25,786 nucleotides of DNA, taken from assembly GCA_050485385.1 (NCBI GenBank), contig JBJHBG010000073.1, forward strand, positions 1 through 25,786, given 5' to 3'. This document shows, piece by piece, positions 8,927 to 16,502 of this stretch. Below the pieces are notes generated by a model. The model made no database searches and had not been told where the DNA came from. It saw nothing but the letters and a program-made list of their open reading frames with translations. Position 1 is the stretch's first letter. The number at the start of each line of letters is the position of its first letter. Both the position numbers and the translations under genes were made by a program. The stretch comes from RECO01 sp050485385 (GTDB lineage Bacteria > Pseudomonadota > Alphaproteobacteria > Geminicoccales > Geminicoccaceae).

Positions 8927-10006
8927 CTATTCGGCGGCTTCCTGGAGCGCGGGCCGCTGGCGCAGGCGGTGTTCGGTCGACCATTCGCGCACCAGCGCGT
9001 AGCCCACGGCGAGCACGACCGGTCCGAGGAAGACGCCGATCACGCCGGCGAGCAAGGCGCCGCCGATGATGCCGAGCAGGATCAACACGAAGGGCAGGCG
9101 CGAGGATCGGCTGACGAGCACCGTGCGGATGACGTAGTCCGACAATCCCACCGGCACGAAGCCCCAGATGAAGATGAAGAGCGCCGCTCCGTAGCTCTGT
9201 TCGAAGAACAGCCAGGCGGTGGCCGGCCAGATGACGAGGCCCGGCCCCATCGGCACCGACGACAGCAAGGCCGCGATCACGCCGAACACGAGCGGGAACG
9301 GAATGTCGACCAGCCAGAGGCCGAAGGCGACCAGGGCGCCCTGGACGATGGCCACGCCGATGATGCCGTAGAGCACGCCGGTCACCGTCCCGTGCGCCTC
9401 CTTCAGCAGTCGCTCGGCGCGCGAGCCGGCGATGCGCTCGGTGAGCGAGTGGACCTCGACCGCCACCGCCTCGCCGTCGCGGTAGAGGAAGAACACGATC
9501 AACAGGCTGATCGCCGTCTGGAGGAGGCCCAAGAGCAAGCCGCGACTGAAGCCCCAGATACGGCCGTAGATCTCGCCCTTGTAGGAATCGACCAACCCTT
9601 GGAGATCGTAGCCCGGCGAGGTGATCTCGACCCAGAGATTACCGACGCTGTCCATCAACAGCGGGCTCGCCAACACCCAGTCCGGCGGCGGCGGGGGGGC
9701 ATCGATGACACGACGCCCCCAGTCGACCACGTCGGGTACGCTGTGCGAAAGCGCGATCACGAACAACAGCAGCGGCACGAACAGCGCGACGGTGAGCAGC
9801 GCCACCATCACGGCGGCGGCCAGCAGCCGTCGGCCCTCCAGCCATTGCAGGAGCCGCTCGAACACCGGCCACGTGGCGATGGCAATGACGAAGGCCCAGA
9901 GGATCGCCGCCACGAAGGGGCGAAGGATGGCGAACGACATCGCGGCGAGAAACGCCACCACGGCAAGGGCGGCGATGTGTTCGGCGCGGCGGACGGAATA
10001 GGCCAA
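8927..10006 (-). CDS. AI-2E family transporter (PerM/YdiK-like membrane protein)
   Basis: A 359-residue inner-membrane protein of the AI-2E transporter family. It opens with two close helices (about 10-45, including LRPFVAAILWAFVIAIATWP), a third at about 62-85, a soluble region (about 95-150), and four or five helices in the second half. LLLGLLQTAISLLIVFFLYRDGE, ALLSSVPMGPGLVIWPATAW and the C-terminal LGPVVLAVGYALVREW are typical. Members include the AI-2 exporter TqsA but also sodium/proton antiporters, so the substrate is open. The start is TTG at 10006 with CAGGAGA eight to nine bases upstream. The gene follows hslU by 33 bases, and a small hairpin (CCTGCG/CGCAGG, 10017-10032) covers part of its ribosome binding site, suggesting translational coupling. 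Convergent with htpX. Confidence 0.92.
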   Translation of the reverse strand: MAYSVRRAEHIAALAVVAFLAAMSFAILRPFVAAILWAFVIAIATWPVFERLLQWLEGRRLLAAAVMVALLTVALFVPLLLFVIALSHSVPDVVDWGRRVIDAPPPPPDWVLASPLLMDSVGNLWVEITSPGYDLQGLVDSYKGEIYGRIWGFSRGLLLGLLQTAISLLIVFFLYRDGEAVAVEVHSLTERIAGSRAERLLKEAHGTVTGVLYGIIGVAIVQGALVAFGLWLVDIPFPLVFGVIAALLSSVPMGPGLVIWPATAWLFFEQSYGAALFIFIWGFVPVGLSDYVIRTVLVSRSSRLPFVLILLGIIGGALLAGVIGVFLGPVVLAVGYALVREWSTEHRLRQRPALQEAAE

Positions 10007-10039
10007 CCGGGTCTCTCCTGCGGGGTCGCAGGCTTCGTC

Positions 10040-10807
10040 TTAGAGGATGAATTTCGACAGGTCGCCAGCGTCGAGCAGATCGGCGACGCGGGTACGCACG
10101 TAGGTTGCGTCGATCACTACCGTCTCCCCGCCACGGTCGGATGCCGTGAAACTGATGTCGTCCACCACCCGCTCCATCACCGTCATCAGGCGCCGCGCGC
10201 CGATGTTCTCGACCCGGCCATTGATGTCGTGCGCGAGCCGCGCCAGTTCCTCGATGCCGTCGTCGGTGAAGTCGAGCGTGACCCCCTCCGTCGCCAACAA
10301 CGCCTTGTACTGGGTCACCAGGCTCGCCTCCGGCTCGACCAGGATGCGGACGAGATCGGCATGCACCAGGGGCCGCAGTTCGACCCGGATGGGCAGCCGG
10401 CCCTGCAACTCGGGCAACAGGTCCGACGGCTTGGCGAGGTGGAACGCACCGGAGGCGATGAACAGGACGTGGTCGGTCTTGACCACGCCGTGCTTGGTCG
10501 GCACCTGCGTGCCCTCGATCAGGGGCAACAGATCGCGCTGCACGCCCTCGCGGCTGACGTCGCCGGCGCGGCCCTCGCGCGCGGTGATCTTGTCGATCTC
10601 GTCGATGAAGACGATGCCGTTCTCCTCGGCCGCCTTGAGGCCCTCCCGCACCACCACGTCCTGGTCGAGCAGCTTGTCGCTCTCCTCGACGATCAGGATC
10701 TCGTAGCTCTCGGCCACGGTCATCTTGCGCCGCTTGGTGCGCCCGCCCATGGCCTTGCCCAGCATCTCCGAGAGGTTGACCATGCCGACCTGGGCGCCCG
10801 GCATGCC
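10040..10807 (-). CDS. hslU: ATP-dependent protease ATPase subunit HslU, C-terminal part (left contig)
   Basis: About 255 C-terminal residues of HslU (ClpY), the AAA+ unfoldase that feeds substrates to HslV. It begins at the contig end with GMPGAQVGMVNLSEMLG, equivalent to residue 180 of the right-hand piece, and runs through the Walker B segment GIVFIDEIDKI, HVLFIASGAFHLAKPSDLLP, ELQGRLPIRVEL, and the sensor-2 helix NIGARRLMTVMERVVDD to the typical end DLSKFIL, whose tail inserts into HslV. The N-terminal third, with the Walker A loop, is not on this contig. Its first 109 or so residues duplicate the end of the other piece with many differences, so the two do not form one reading frame. AI-2E family gene follows. 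Confidence 0.93.
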   Translation of the reverse strand, partial: GMPGAQVGMVNLSEMLGKAMGGRTKRRKMTVAESYEILIVEESDKLLDQDVVVREGLKAAEENGIVFIDEIDKITAREGRAGDVSREGVQRDLLPLIEGTQVPTKHGVVKTDHVLFIASGAFHLAKPSDLLPELQGRLPIRVELRPLVHADLVRILVEPEASLVTQYKALLATEGVTLDFTDDGIEELARLAHDINGRVENIGARRLMTVMERVVDDISFTASDRGGETVVIDATYVRTRVADLLDAGDLSKFIL

Positions 10808-10817
10808 NNNNNNNNNN
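10808..10817. other. Assembly gap (ten N) inside hslU
   Basis: Ten undetermined bases. The flanking sequences are both HslU but overlap in content: the right side runs to ...IEGCTVATKYG, while the left side restarts about 109 codons earlier at GMPGAQVG. The gap is therefore a scaffold join of unresolved, overlapping and non-identical contig ends. True distance is unknown. Confidence 0.97.
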
Positions 10818-11682
10818 GCCCATACTTGGTGGCCACCGTGCAGCCCTCGATGAGCGGCAGAAGGTCGCGCTGCACGCCTTCGCGGCTGACGTCGGCGCCG
10901 CCGTGACGACTGTCGCCGCGGGCGATCTTGTCAATCTCGTCAAGGAACACGATGCCGTTTTCCTCAACGGCGTAAATGGCTTCCCGGGTCACCGCTTCCT
11001 CGTCAAGGAGCTTGTCGCTTTCCTCGGTCACCAGCGCCTTCTCGGCATCCCGCACGGTCAGGCGTTTCTGCGCGTGGCGCTGGCCGAACGTCTTGCCCAG
11101 AATGTCGCCGATGTTGACCATGCCGACGCTGGCGCCCGGCATTCCCGGGATCTCGAAGGTGGGCATGCCGGAGGTGCCGGCCTCGACCTCGAGTTCGATT
11201 TCGCGTTCGGCCAGCTCGCCCGCGCGCAACAGGCGCCGGAATTTCTCGCGGGTCTCGCGCCCCGCCTGGGCGCCGACCAGGGCGTCGAGCACCCGCTCCT
11301 CGGCGTTGGTCTCGGCCTGCGCCGTCACCTCGCGGCGCATCCGCTCGCGGGTCTGCGAGATCGAGACCTCGACGAGGTCGCGCACGATGCTCTCGACGTC
11401 GCGGCCGACATAGCCGACCTCGGTGAACTTGGTCGCCTCGACCTTGAGGAAGGGGGCCTGGGCGAGCCGGGCGAGGCGCCTCGAAATCTCGGTCTTGCCG
11501 CAGCCGGTGGGGCCGATCATGAGGATGTTCTTCGGCTGCACCTCTTCGCGCAGGCCGGCCTCGATCTGCTGGCGGCGCCAGCGGTTGCGCAGCGCGATAG
11601 CGACCGCGCGCTTGGCCTCGCGCTGGCCGACGATGAAGCGGTCGAGTTCCGAGACGATCTCGCGGGGGGTCAAGGCGGTCAT
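10818..11682 (-). CDS. hslU: ATP-dependent protease ATPase subunit HslU, N-terminal part (right contig)
   Basis: The first 288 residues of HslU. It starts MTALTPREIVSELDRFIVGQ, with the Walker A loop GPTGCGKT at 57-64 and the pore loop GYVGRDVESIVRDL (90-103). The family-specific insertion domain follows (about 110-180), then the Walker B segment GIVFLDEIDKI (243-253) and SREGVQRDLLPLIEG. It stops at the N gap with ...CTVATKYG. ATG 11682 overlaps the hslV stop by four bases (ATGA), the normal coupled arrangement. From about 10818 to 11110 the codon use is less GC-rich at third positions than upstream in the same gene (more CTT, ATT, GAA), so the end of this contig may itself be of mixed origin. 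A complete HslU would be about 435 residues. Confidence 0.93.
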
Positions 11683-12254
11683 GCCGTCTCCAGGGTCTCG
11701 ACGACGAGGTTGTGATTGGTGAAGACGCAGATGTCGGCGGCGATCGCCATGGCCTTCCTGGCGATCGCCTCGGCGGTCAACCCCTCGACGTCGAGCAGCG
11801 CCTTGGCAGCGGCCAGCGCGTAGCCGCCGCCGGAGCCGATGCCGGCGACGCCGTCCTCCGGCTCCAAGACGTCACCGACGCCGGTGAGGATCAGCGTTTC
11901 CTCCCGGTCGGCGACCAGCATCATCGCCTCGAGCCGGCGCAGGAACCGGTCGGTCCGCCAGTCCTTGGCCAGTTCCACGCAGGCGCGCTTGAGCTGGCCC
12001 GGATGGCGTTCCAGCTTGGCTTCCAGCCGTTCGAGCAGGGTGAAGGCGTCGGCGGTCGAGCCGGCGAAGCCGCAGAGGATGTCGGGCCTGAGGCGGCGCA
12101 CCTTGCGCGCGCCGCCCTTGATCACGGTGTTACCGAGGCTGACCTGGCCGTCCCCGGCGATCACCACTTGGCCTGCCTTGCGGACGGTGACGATGGTCGT
12201 CCCGTGCATGGCGGTGGCACGGTCGGCGTCGGCCGACCGGTCGGAAAAGGTCAC
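11679..12254 (-). CDS. hslV: ATP-dependent protease peptidase subunit HslV
   Basis: A 191-residue threonine protease that forms the double-hexamer core of the HslUV proteasome-like complex. After a short leader the mature start is HG-TTIVTVRKAGQVVIAGDGQVSLG: Thr19 would be the catalytic residue after removal of 18 residues. GGARKVRRLRPDILCGFAGSTADAFTLLERLEAKLE and GIGSGGGYALAAAKALL are family hallmarks. The GTG at 12254 is chosen because GGGAG lies eight bases upstream; alphaproteobacterial HslV often has such a leader. ATG at 12209 is the alternative. A heat-shock-type promoter lies 36 bases upstream, and the gene overlaps hslU by four bases. Confidence 0.96.
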   Translation of the reverse strand: MTFSDRSADADRATAMHGTTIVTVRKAGQVVIAGDGQVSLGNTVIKGGARKVRRLRPDILCGFAGSTADAFTLLERLEAKLERHPGQLKRACVELAKDWRTDRFLRRLEAMMLVADREETLILTGVGDVLEPEDGVAGIGSGGGYALAAAKALLDVEGLTAEAIARKAMAIAADICVFTNHNLVVETLETA

Positions 12255-12289
12255 GCGCGGGGCTCCCGGCAGTCATCCACGAGCGCCGG

Positions 12290-12318
12290 ATATGGGGGCC
12301 TTGCGGGCGACGTTCAAG
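12290..12318 (-). promoter_or_regulatory. Heat-shock (RpoH/sigma-32-type) promoter of hslVU
   Basis: On the minus strand CTTGAAC (12318-12312), 13 bases, CCCCCATAT (12298-12290). This is close to the RpoH consensus in both elements and puts the transcript start about 30 bases before the hslV GTG. hslVU is a classic heat-shock operon. Confidence 0.75.
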
Positions 12319-12324
12319 CGATGC

Positions 12325-12531
12325 CTACCCCGCGTTGCGGTCAGTCGAAACGGCGCTGACGGCGGCGACGAGGTCGCGCAGCGCCATCACCAGACCGTCG
12401 GAATCCTTGAGCCGGAAGGCGGTCGCGGTCAGCAAGGCCGCGGTCATCAGGCGCTCGTGCGGGTCGGCCTCGCCACACTCGGAAGCGGCGTCCACGGTCT
12501 CGAGTTCGTCCAACAGGTCCAAGTCGTACAT
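12325..12531 (-). CDS. Small hypothetical protein, acidic
   Basis: A 68-residue protein I do not recognise. It starts MYDLDLLDELETVDAASECG and is mostly helical in character (LMTAALLTATAFRLKDSD, LVMALRDLVAAVSAVS), with an acidic first third, and no membrane segment or known motif. ATG 12531 is preceded by GGGAGCAGGGG, a good ribosome binding site, and codon use agrees with core genes, so I take it as real. Upstream of it the same frame stays open but reads poorly. It sits between icd and hslV on the same strand. The hslV promoter overlaps its 3' end side, and the icd terminator separates it from icd, so it is probably transcribed alone. Confidence 0.6.
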   Translation of the reverse strand: MYDLDLLDELETVDAASECGEADPHERLMTAALLTATAFRLKDSDGLVMALRDLVAAVSAVSTDRNAG

Positions 12532-12801
12532 CCCCTGCTCCCAGGCTCCGAAGTGCAGGACGGCCGCCGCCGCTGACGAGACCCGTCGATCCGTTGCGGC
12601 CGGGTCGGTACGGGCGGCGAAGGCGTCACGATGACGGTCATTGGATATTACAACCTGAGGGCGATGCCAACAAAAATCTGAAGATCGGTAAAGTATAAAA
12701 CAGACAATCCAGCCAAAACCAAGACTATTTTCGACTAGTTTTTGAGCAATATTTTTACGTGGACTTGAGCGGCAAACCGACAAAACACGCTTCAAAACGC
12801 A
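12532..12801. other. Intergenic region with AT-rich core
   Basis: No gene seen. The part 12645-12760 is strikingly AT-rich for this genome. On the minus strand it contains TATACT (12697-12692) with TTGGTT 19 bases further upstream, a possible but poorly spaced promoter for the 68-residue gene, leaving an untranslated leader of roughly 150 bases. Confidence 0.45.
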
Positions 12802-12833
12802 GCGAGCCCGCCGCAACGCGGCGGCGGGCTCGC
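12802..12833 (-). terminator. Rho-independent terminator of icd
   Basis: A 13-bp perfect stem, GCGAGCCCGCCGC (12802-12814) with GCGGCGGGCTCGC (12821-12833) and a 6-base loop, lies 25 bases past the icd stop. On the minus strand it is followed by TGCGTTTTG, a modest U-tract. Confidence 0.8.
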
Positions 12834-12857
12834 AACATTCGGACGTGGACGCTGCGG

Positions 12858-14075
12858 TCAGGCGCCGAGCTTGACCTTCAGATTGGCGTCCAACGCGTCG
12901 AGGAACTGCGTGGTGGTGAGCCAAGGCTGATCCGGGCCGATCAAGAGCGCCAGGTCCTTGGTCATCTTGCCGCTCTCGACGGTCTCGACGCAGACGGCCT
13001 CCAGCGCCTTGGCGAAGGTGGCCACCTCCGGCGTGTCGTCGATCTTCGCCCGGTAGTAGAGGCCCTGCGTCCAGGCGAAGATCGAGGCGATCGGGTTGGT
13101 CGAGGTCGCCTTGCCCTGCTGGTGCTGGCGATAGTGGCGGGTGACGGTGCCGTGCGCCGCCTCGGCCTCGACCGTCTTGCCGTCCGGCGTCATCAACACC
13201 GACGTCATCAGACCGAGCGAGCCGAAGCCCTGCGCCACCGTGTCCGACTGCACGTCGCCGTCGTAGTTCTTGCAGGCCCAGACGAAGCCACCCGACCACT
13301 TCATGGCGCAGGCGACCATGTCGTCGATCAGTCGGTGCTCGTAGGTCAGGCCCTTGGCCTTGAAGTCGGCAGCAAAATCAGCATCGAAGACCTCCTCGAA
13401 CAGGTCCTTGAAGCGGCCGTCGTATTTCTTGAGGATGGTGTTCTTGGTCGACAGATAGACCGGATAGTTGCGCATCAGGCCGTAGTTGAAGCAGGCACGG
13501 GCGAAGTCGCGGATGCTGTCGTCGAGGTTGTACATGCCCATGGCGACGCCGCCGCCGGGGAAGTCGAAGACGTTGAACTCCATCGGCTTGGAGCCGTCCT
13601 TCGGCGTGAAGGTCATGGTGAGGGTGCCCGCGCCCGGCACGACGAAGTCGGTGGCGCGGTACTGATCGCCGAAGGCATGGCGGCCGATGACCATCGGCTG
13701 CGTCCAACCCGGCACCAGCCGCGGCACGTTCTTGCAGATGATCGGCTCGCGGAACACGGTGCCGCCGAGAATGTTGCGGATGGTGCCGTTGGGCGAACGC
13801 CACATCTGCTTGAGATCGAATTCCTTCACCCGCTCCTCGTCGGGGGTGATGGTGGCGCACTTCACGCCGACATTGTGCTGCTTGATCGCGTTGGCGGCGT
13901 CGACCGTCACCTGGTCGTCCGTGGCGTCGCGATTCTGCACCGACAGGTCGTAGTACAGGAGTTCGACGTCGACGTAGGGCAGGACCAGCTTGTCCTTGAT
14001 GAAGGCCCAGATGATCCGGGTCATCTCGTCGCCGTCGAGTTCGACGATCGGGTTCTTCACGTTGATCTTGGCCAT
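12858..14075 (-). CDS. icd: NADP-dependent isocitrate dehydrogenase (eukaryote-type, homodimeric)
   Basis: A 405-residue TCA-cycle enzyme converting isocitrate to 2-oxoglutarate with NADPH production. It belongs to the type II (eukaryotic-like) subfamily used by alphaproteobacteria, as shown by IVELDGDEMTRIIW at the N-terminus, the substrate segment RSPNGTIRNILGGTVFREP (Ser94, Asn96, Arg100, Arg109), YKATDF-type QYRATDFVVPG, metal ligands in RLIDDMVACAMKWSGGFVWACKNYDGDVQSD, and the NADP segment EAAHGTVTRHYRQHQQGKATSTNPI. Length is normal. ATG 14075 has GGAGG seven bases upstream. It has its own strong terminator. It lies directly after dnaQ on the same strand with about 110 bases between, and may be transcribed separately. 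Confidence 0.98.
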   Translation of the reverse strand: MAKINVKNPIVELDGDEMTRIIWAFIKDKLVLPYVDVELLYYDLSVQNRDATDDQVTVDAANAIKQHNVGVKCATITPDEERVKEFDLKQMWRSPNGTIRNILGGTVFREPIICKNVPRLVPGWTQPMVIGRHAFGDQYRATDFVVPGAGTLTMTFTPKDGSKPMEFNVFDFPGGGVAMGMYNLDDSIRDFARACFNYGLMRNYPVYLSTKNTILKKYDGRFKDLFEEVFDADFAADFKAKGLTYEHRLIDDMVACAMKWSGGFVWACKNYDGDVQSDTVAQGFGSLGLMTSVLMTPDGKTVEAEAAHGTVTRHYRQHQQGKATSTNPIASIFAWTQGLYYRAKIDDTPEVATFAKALEAVCVETVESGKMTKDLALLIGPDQPWLTTTQFLDALDANLKVKLGA

Positions 14076-14183
14076 CGGGTCCCTCCAGGATGTCGGCGTC
14101 GCGCTGCGCGCGCCCGCGCGCGGATGGCGCTTCCTAGCCGACCGGCGGCCCGACCAAAACCCGACCAGAGTAGCGGCCGGCGT

Positions 14184-14864
14184 TCAGTCGTCGCGCCGCC
14201 AGATCGGATCGGTCAGCTCGGCGACGAAGTCCGCATGGGCGGCAAGCTCGCCTTGGCTCGCTTGGTGCGGCCGCGGCGGGCGGGCCTCGCGGCGCCGAAC
14301 GGCGGCGGCAGCACGGCGCCGCGTGCCGATGCCGAACTCCAGGCCGGGCTGCCGCCCGCCGATGAGGTGCAGGTAGACCTCGGCCAACAGCTCGCAGTCG
14401 ATCAAGGCGCCGTGCTTGACCCGCGCCGACGCATCCACCTCGAAGCGCCTGCAGAGGGCGTCCAGGCTCGCCGGCGCTCCCGGAAAGCGGCGCCGCGCCA
14501 TCTCCAGGGTGTCGATCGCCTTGGCCATGCCCCAAGGCTCGCGCCCCAAGAGCTTCAGTTCGTGATCGAGGAACTTCATGTCGAAGGGGGCGTTGTGGAT
14601 CACCAGCTTCGCCTCGCCGACGAAGTCGACGAAGGCATCGACCACGGCCGCGAACACGGGCTGATCCGCCAGAAACGCGTCGCCGAGCCCGTGGATCGCC
14701 TCCGCCTCGGCCGGCATCGACCGCTCCGGGTTGACGAACTGGTGGTAGGTGTTGCCGCTCGGCAGATGGTCGATCAGTTCCACGCAGGCGATCTCGACCA
14801 CGCGGTCGCCGCTCCAGGGATCGAGGCCCGTGGTCTCGGTGTCGAGGACGATCTCCCGGATCAT
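14184..14864 (-). CDS. dnaQ: DNA polymerase III epsilon subunit (3'-5' proofreading exonuclease)
   Basis: A 226-residue DEDDh exonuclease that proofreads for the replicative polymerase. The exonuclease motifs are complete: DTETTG (Asp8, Glu10), HNAPFDMKF (Asp95), and HGALIDCELLAEVY (His151, Asp156). The C-terminal part after residue 180 is a basic linker (RRRAAAAVRRREARPPRP), the usual place of the clamp- and alpha-binding tail. ATG 14864 has AGGGAGA nine bases upstream and overlaps the coaE stop by four bases, so I prefer it to an in-frame start at 14909. This coaE-dnaQ order is standard in alphaproteobacteria. Confidence 0.96.
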   Translation of the reverse strand: MIREIVLDTETTGLDPWSGDRVVEIACVELIDHLPSGNTYHQFVNPERSMPAEAEAIHGLGDAFLADQPVFAAVVDAFVDFVGEAKLVIHNAPFDMKFLDHELKLLGREPWGMAKAIDTLEMARRRFPGAPASLDALCRRFEVDASARVKHGALIDCELLAEVYLHLIGGRQPGLEFGIGTRRRAAAAVRRREARPPRPHQASQGELAAHADFVAELTDPIWRRDD

Positions 14865-15511
14865 TGGCTCGTCTCCCTGCGGCCCCGCTGCAACCAGCGC
14901 TGCGGCCAAACCGTCGGCCGCCGCCCCGCGAGCGCCCGCACGACAGCCCGGACGTCAGCCAGCGTCTGGGCGCGGCCCGCGCCGGTGCGAACGACGAAGT
15001 CGGCCCGCCGGCGCTTGGCCGCGTCGGGCAGTTGCCGGGCCAGGATAGCCCCGAGGCGGTCGGCCGTCATCCCGCCGCGGGCCATCGCCCGCGCCCACTG
15101 CACGGCGGCCGGCGCCGTTGCGACCACGGTCGCATCGCAACGCCCTTCGCCGCGGGTCTCGAACAGGAGCGGCACGTCCAGCACGGCGATCCGGTCGCCG
15201 TTACGGGCACAGCGCCGAAGAAAGGCACGCTCGGCCCCACGCACCGCCGGATGCAGGATGCCCTCCAGCCGGCGGAGCGCCGCGACGTCGCCGAGCACGG
15301 CCGCGCCCAACCGCCGACGATCGATGCCGCCGCCCTCGGCCTCCACGCCCGGAAACGCCGCCAGCACGTCGCCCACGGCGCTGCCGCCCGGCGCCATCAG
15401 GTCGTGGACGGCGAGATCGGCATCGAACACCGGCAGCCCGAAGCCGCGGAAGAAACCGGCCGTGGTCGACTTGCCCATGGCGATGGAACCGGTGAGGCCG
15501 AGGATCAGCAT
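14861..15511 (-). CDS. coaE: Dephospho-CoA kinase
   Basis: A 216-residue kinase for the last step of coenzyme A synthesis, phosphorylating dephospho-CoA. The P-loop is GLTGSIAMGKS (5-15), followed by FDADLAVHDLMAPGGSAV (the DAD substrate motif), LEGILHPAVRG, and VLDVPLLFET, all characteristic. The C-terminal region is Arg/Ala-rich. ATG 15511 lies five bases after the maf stop; the coaE stop overlaps the dnaQ start. The three genes maf-coaE-dnaQ thus form a tight unit. The aroE gene often found between maf and coaE in related genomes is absent. Confidence 0.95.
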   Translation of the reverse strand: MLILGLTGSIAMGKSTTAGFFRGFGLPVFDADLAVHDLMAPGGSAVGDVLAAFPGVEAEGGGIDRRRLGAAVLGDVAALRRLEGILHPAVRGAERAFLRRCARNGDRIAVLDVPLLFETRGEGRCDATVVATAPAAVQWARAMARGGMTADRLGAILARQLPDAAKRRRADFVVRTGAGRAQTLADVRAVVRALAGRRPTVWPQRWLQRGRRETSQ

Positions 15512-15516
15512 GGCGG

Positions 15517-16173
15517 TCAGGCCAAAAGCGCGCCCTGGACGCGCAACTGGTCGATCAAGGCGAGGAGCGGCAGGCCCTGGACGGCGAAGGCGTCGCCCCG
15601 GACCTCGGTCACCACGTGCGGCCCCAGCGCCTCGAGCTGGTAGCCGCCGACGCAGCCGAGCAGGTCGTCGCCAGCGGCATCCACGTAGCGTTCGACCAAG
15701 CGCCGCTCCAGCGGACGCAGGCGGACGGCGGGGTTCGTCAGATGGTGCCAGATCCGCGCGCCACCGCGATGCAGCACGACCGCGGTGTGCAGACGGTGGA
15801 CACCCCCGGCAAGCGCGAGCAGCTGGTCGACGACCGCCTCGCGCGTGACGGGCTTGTCCGGCCAAGTGCCGTCGGCCGCCTCCAACACCTGGTCCGCCGC
15901 GATGACGAGTTCGTCCGCCGCTGCGGTCATCGCCACGCGCTCGCCCTTGAGGCTGGCGAGGGCGACCGCCGCCTCGCCGGCGTCGACGCCGTCGGCGCGC
16001 AGGCCCTCCCGCACCGCAGCCTCGTCGACCGGCATCGCACGCACGGCGAAGACGAGCCCCACCTGGCGCAACAGGCGCGCGCGCGCCGGGCTCGACGAGG
16101 CGAGAACGAGGCGCGGCGCTGCCGCCTGCAGGGGGCTCGAGGATGGCGTGTTCGGGGTGCTTGCGAAGCTCAT
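15517..16173 (-). CDS. maf: Maf-family nucleotide pyrophosphatase
   Basis: A 218-residue house-cleaning nucleoside triphosphate pyrophosphatase of the Maf family. The signature RLVLASSSPARARLLRQVG (phosphate-binding loop) is followed by LASLKGERVA, VIAADQVLEAADG (catalytic Asp region), KPVTREAVVDQL, AGGVHRLHTAVVL and VERYVDAAGDDLLGCVGGYQLEALG. Maf proteins split into dTTP/UTP and m7GTP groups; I cannot assign one safely. The ATG at 16173 is chosen because the family starts close to RLVLAS; the frame is open to 16302, but that extension resembles nothing. The ribosome binding site is weak (AAGAAG, 12 bases). First gene of maf-coaE-dnaQ; divergent from the DUF1150 gene. Confidence 0.92.
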   Translation of the reverse strand: MSFASTPNTPSSSPLQAAAPRLVLASSSPARARLLRQVGLVFAVRAMPVDEAAVREGLRADGVDAGEAAVALASLKGERVAMTAAADELVIAADQVLEAADGTWPDKPVTREAVVDQLLALAGGVHRLHTAVVLHRGGARIWHHLTNPAVRLRPLERRLVERYVDAAGDDLLGCVGGYQLEALGPHVVTEVRGDAFAVQGLPLLALIDQLRVQGALLA

Positions 16174-16253
16174 GCACGCTGACCACTTCTTAATGTGTCG
16201 TCGGCACGATGGGCCAGCCGGTGCCCCTGCGCCGTTCGTCGTGGAGCCGTACC

Positions 16254-16454
16254 ATGCAAGCCCCTCTTTCCAGCCGGACCACGCCCCCTCCGCCCGCCGC
16301 ACCGGAGGCGTACGTCAAGCCCGTCGAGCAGGCGGGCCGCCGCTTCTACGCCATCCACAGCCAGGATGGCAGGCCCATCGCCCTGGCCGCCAGCCGGGAA
16401 CTCGCCTTCGCCTTCCTCGGCCAGCACGACCTCACGGCCGCCGACGTCCACTGA
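16254..16454 (+). CDS. DUF1150-family small protein
   Basis: A 66-residue protein with the DUF1150 pattern: AYVKPV, RRFYAIHSQDGRPIALAASR, ELAFAFLGQHDLTAADVH. The family is almost confined to alphaproteobacteria, and its function is not established; elsewhere it often lies beside small heat-shock protein genes, which is not the case here. The first 20 residues are Pro/Ser-rich and probably disordered. ATG 16254 has GGAG seven bases upstream, better than an in-frame start at 16209. It stands alone between divergent maf and the convergent kinase gene. Confidence 0.8.
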   Translation: MQAPLSSRTTPPPPAAPEAYVKPVEQAGRRFYAIHSQDGRPIALAASRELAFAFLGQHDLTAADVH

Positions 16455-16502
16455 GCCGCCCGTTTCTTTCGCCCCGTCTCGGAGGCCGACAGACGGCACC
16501 GC

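Noticed and set aside
14100..14125. Alternating G/C run between icd and dnaQ as a possible structured element
   Set aside because: It can pair with itself in several ways but has no clear single hairpin and no T-tract. Probably composition only.
12759..15848. Plus-strand open frame of about 1,000 codons opposite icd, dnaQ and coaE
   Set aside because: It runs across three well-identified minus-strand genes and their junctions and has low-complexity composition. A shadow, not a gene.
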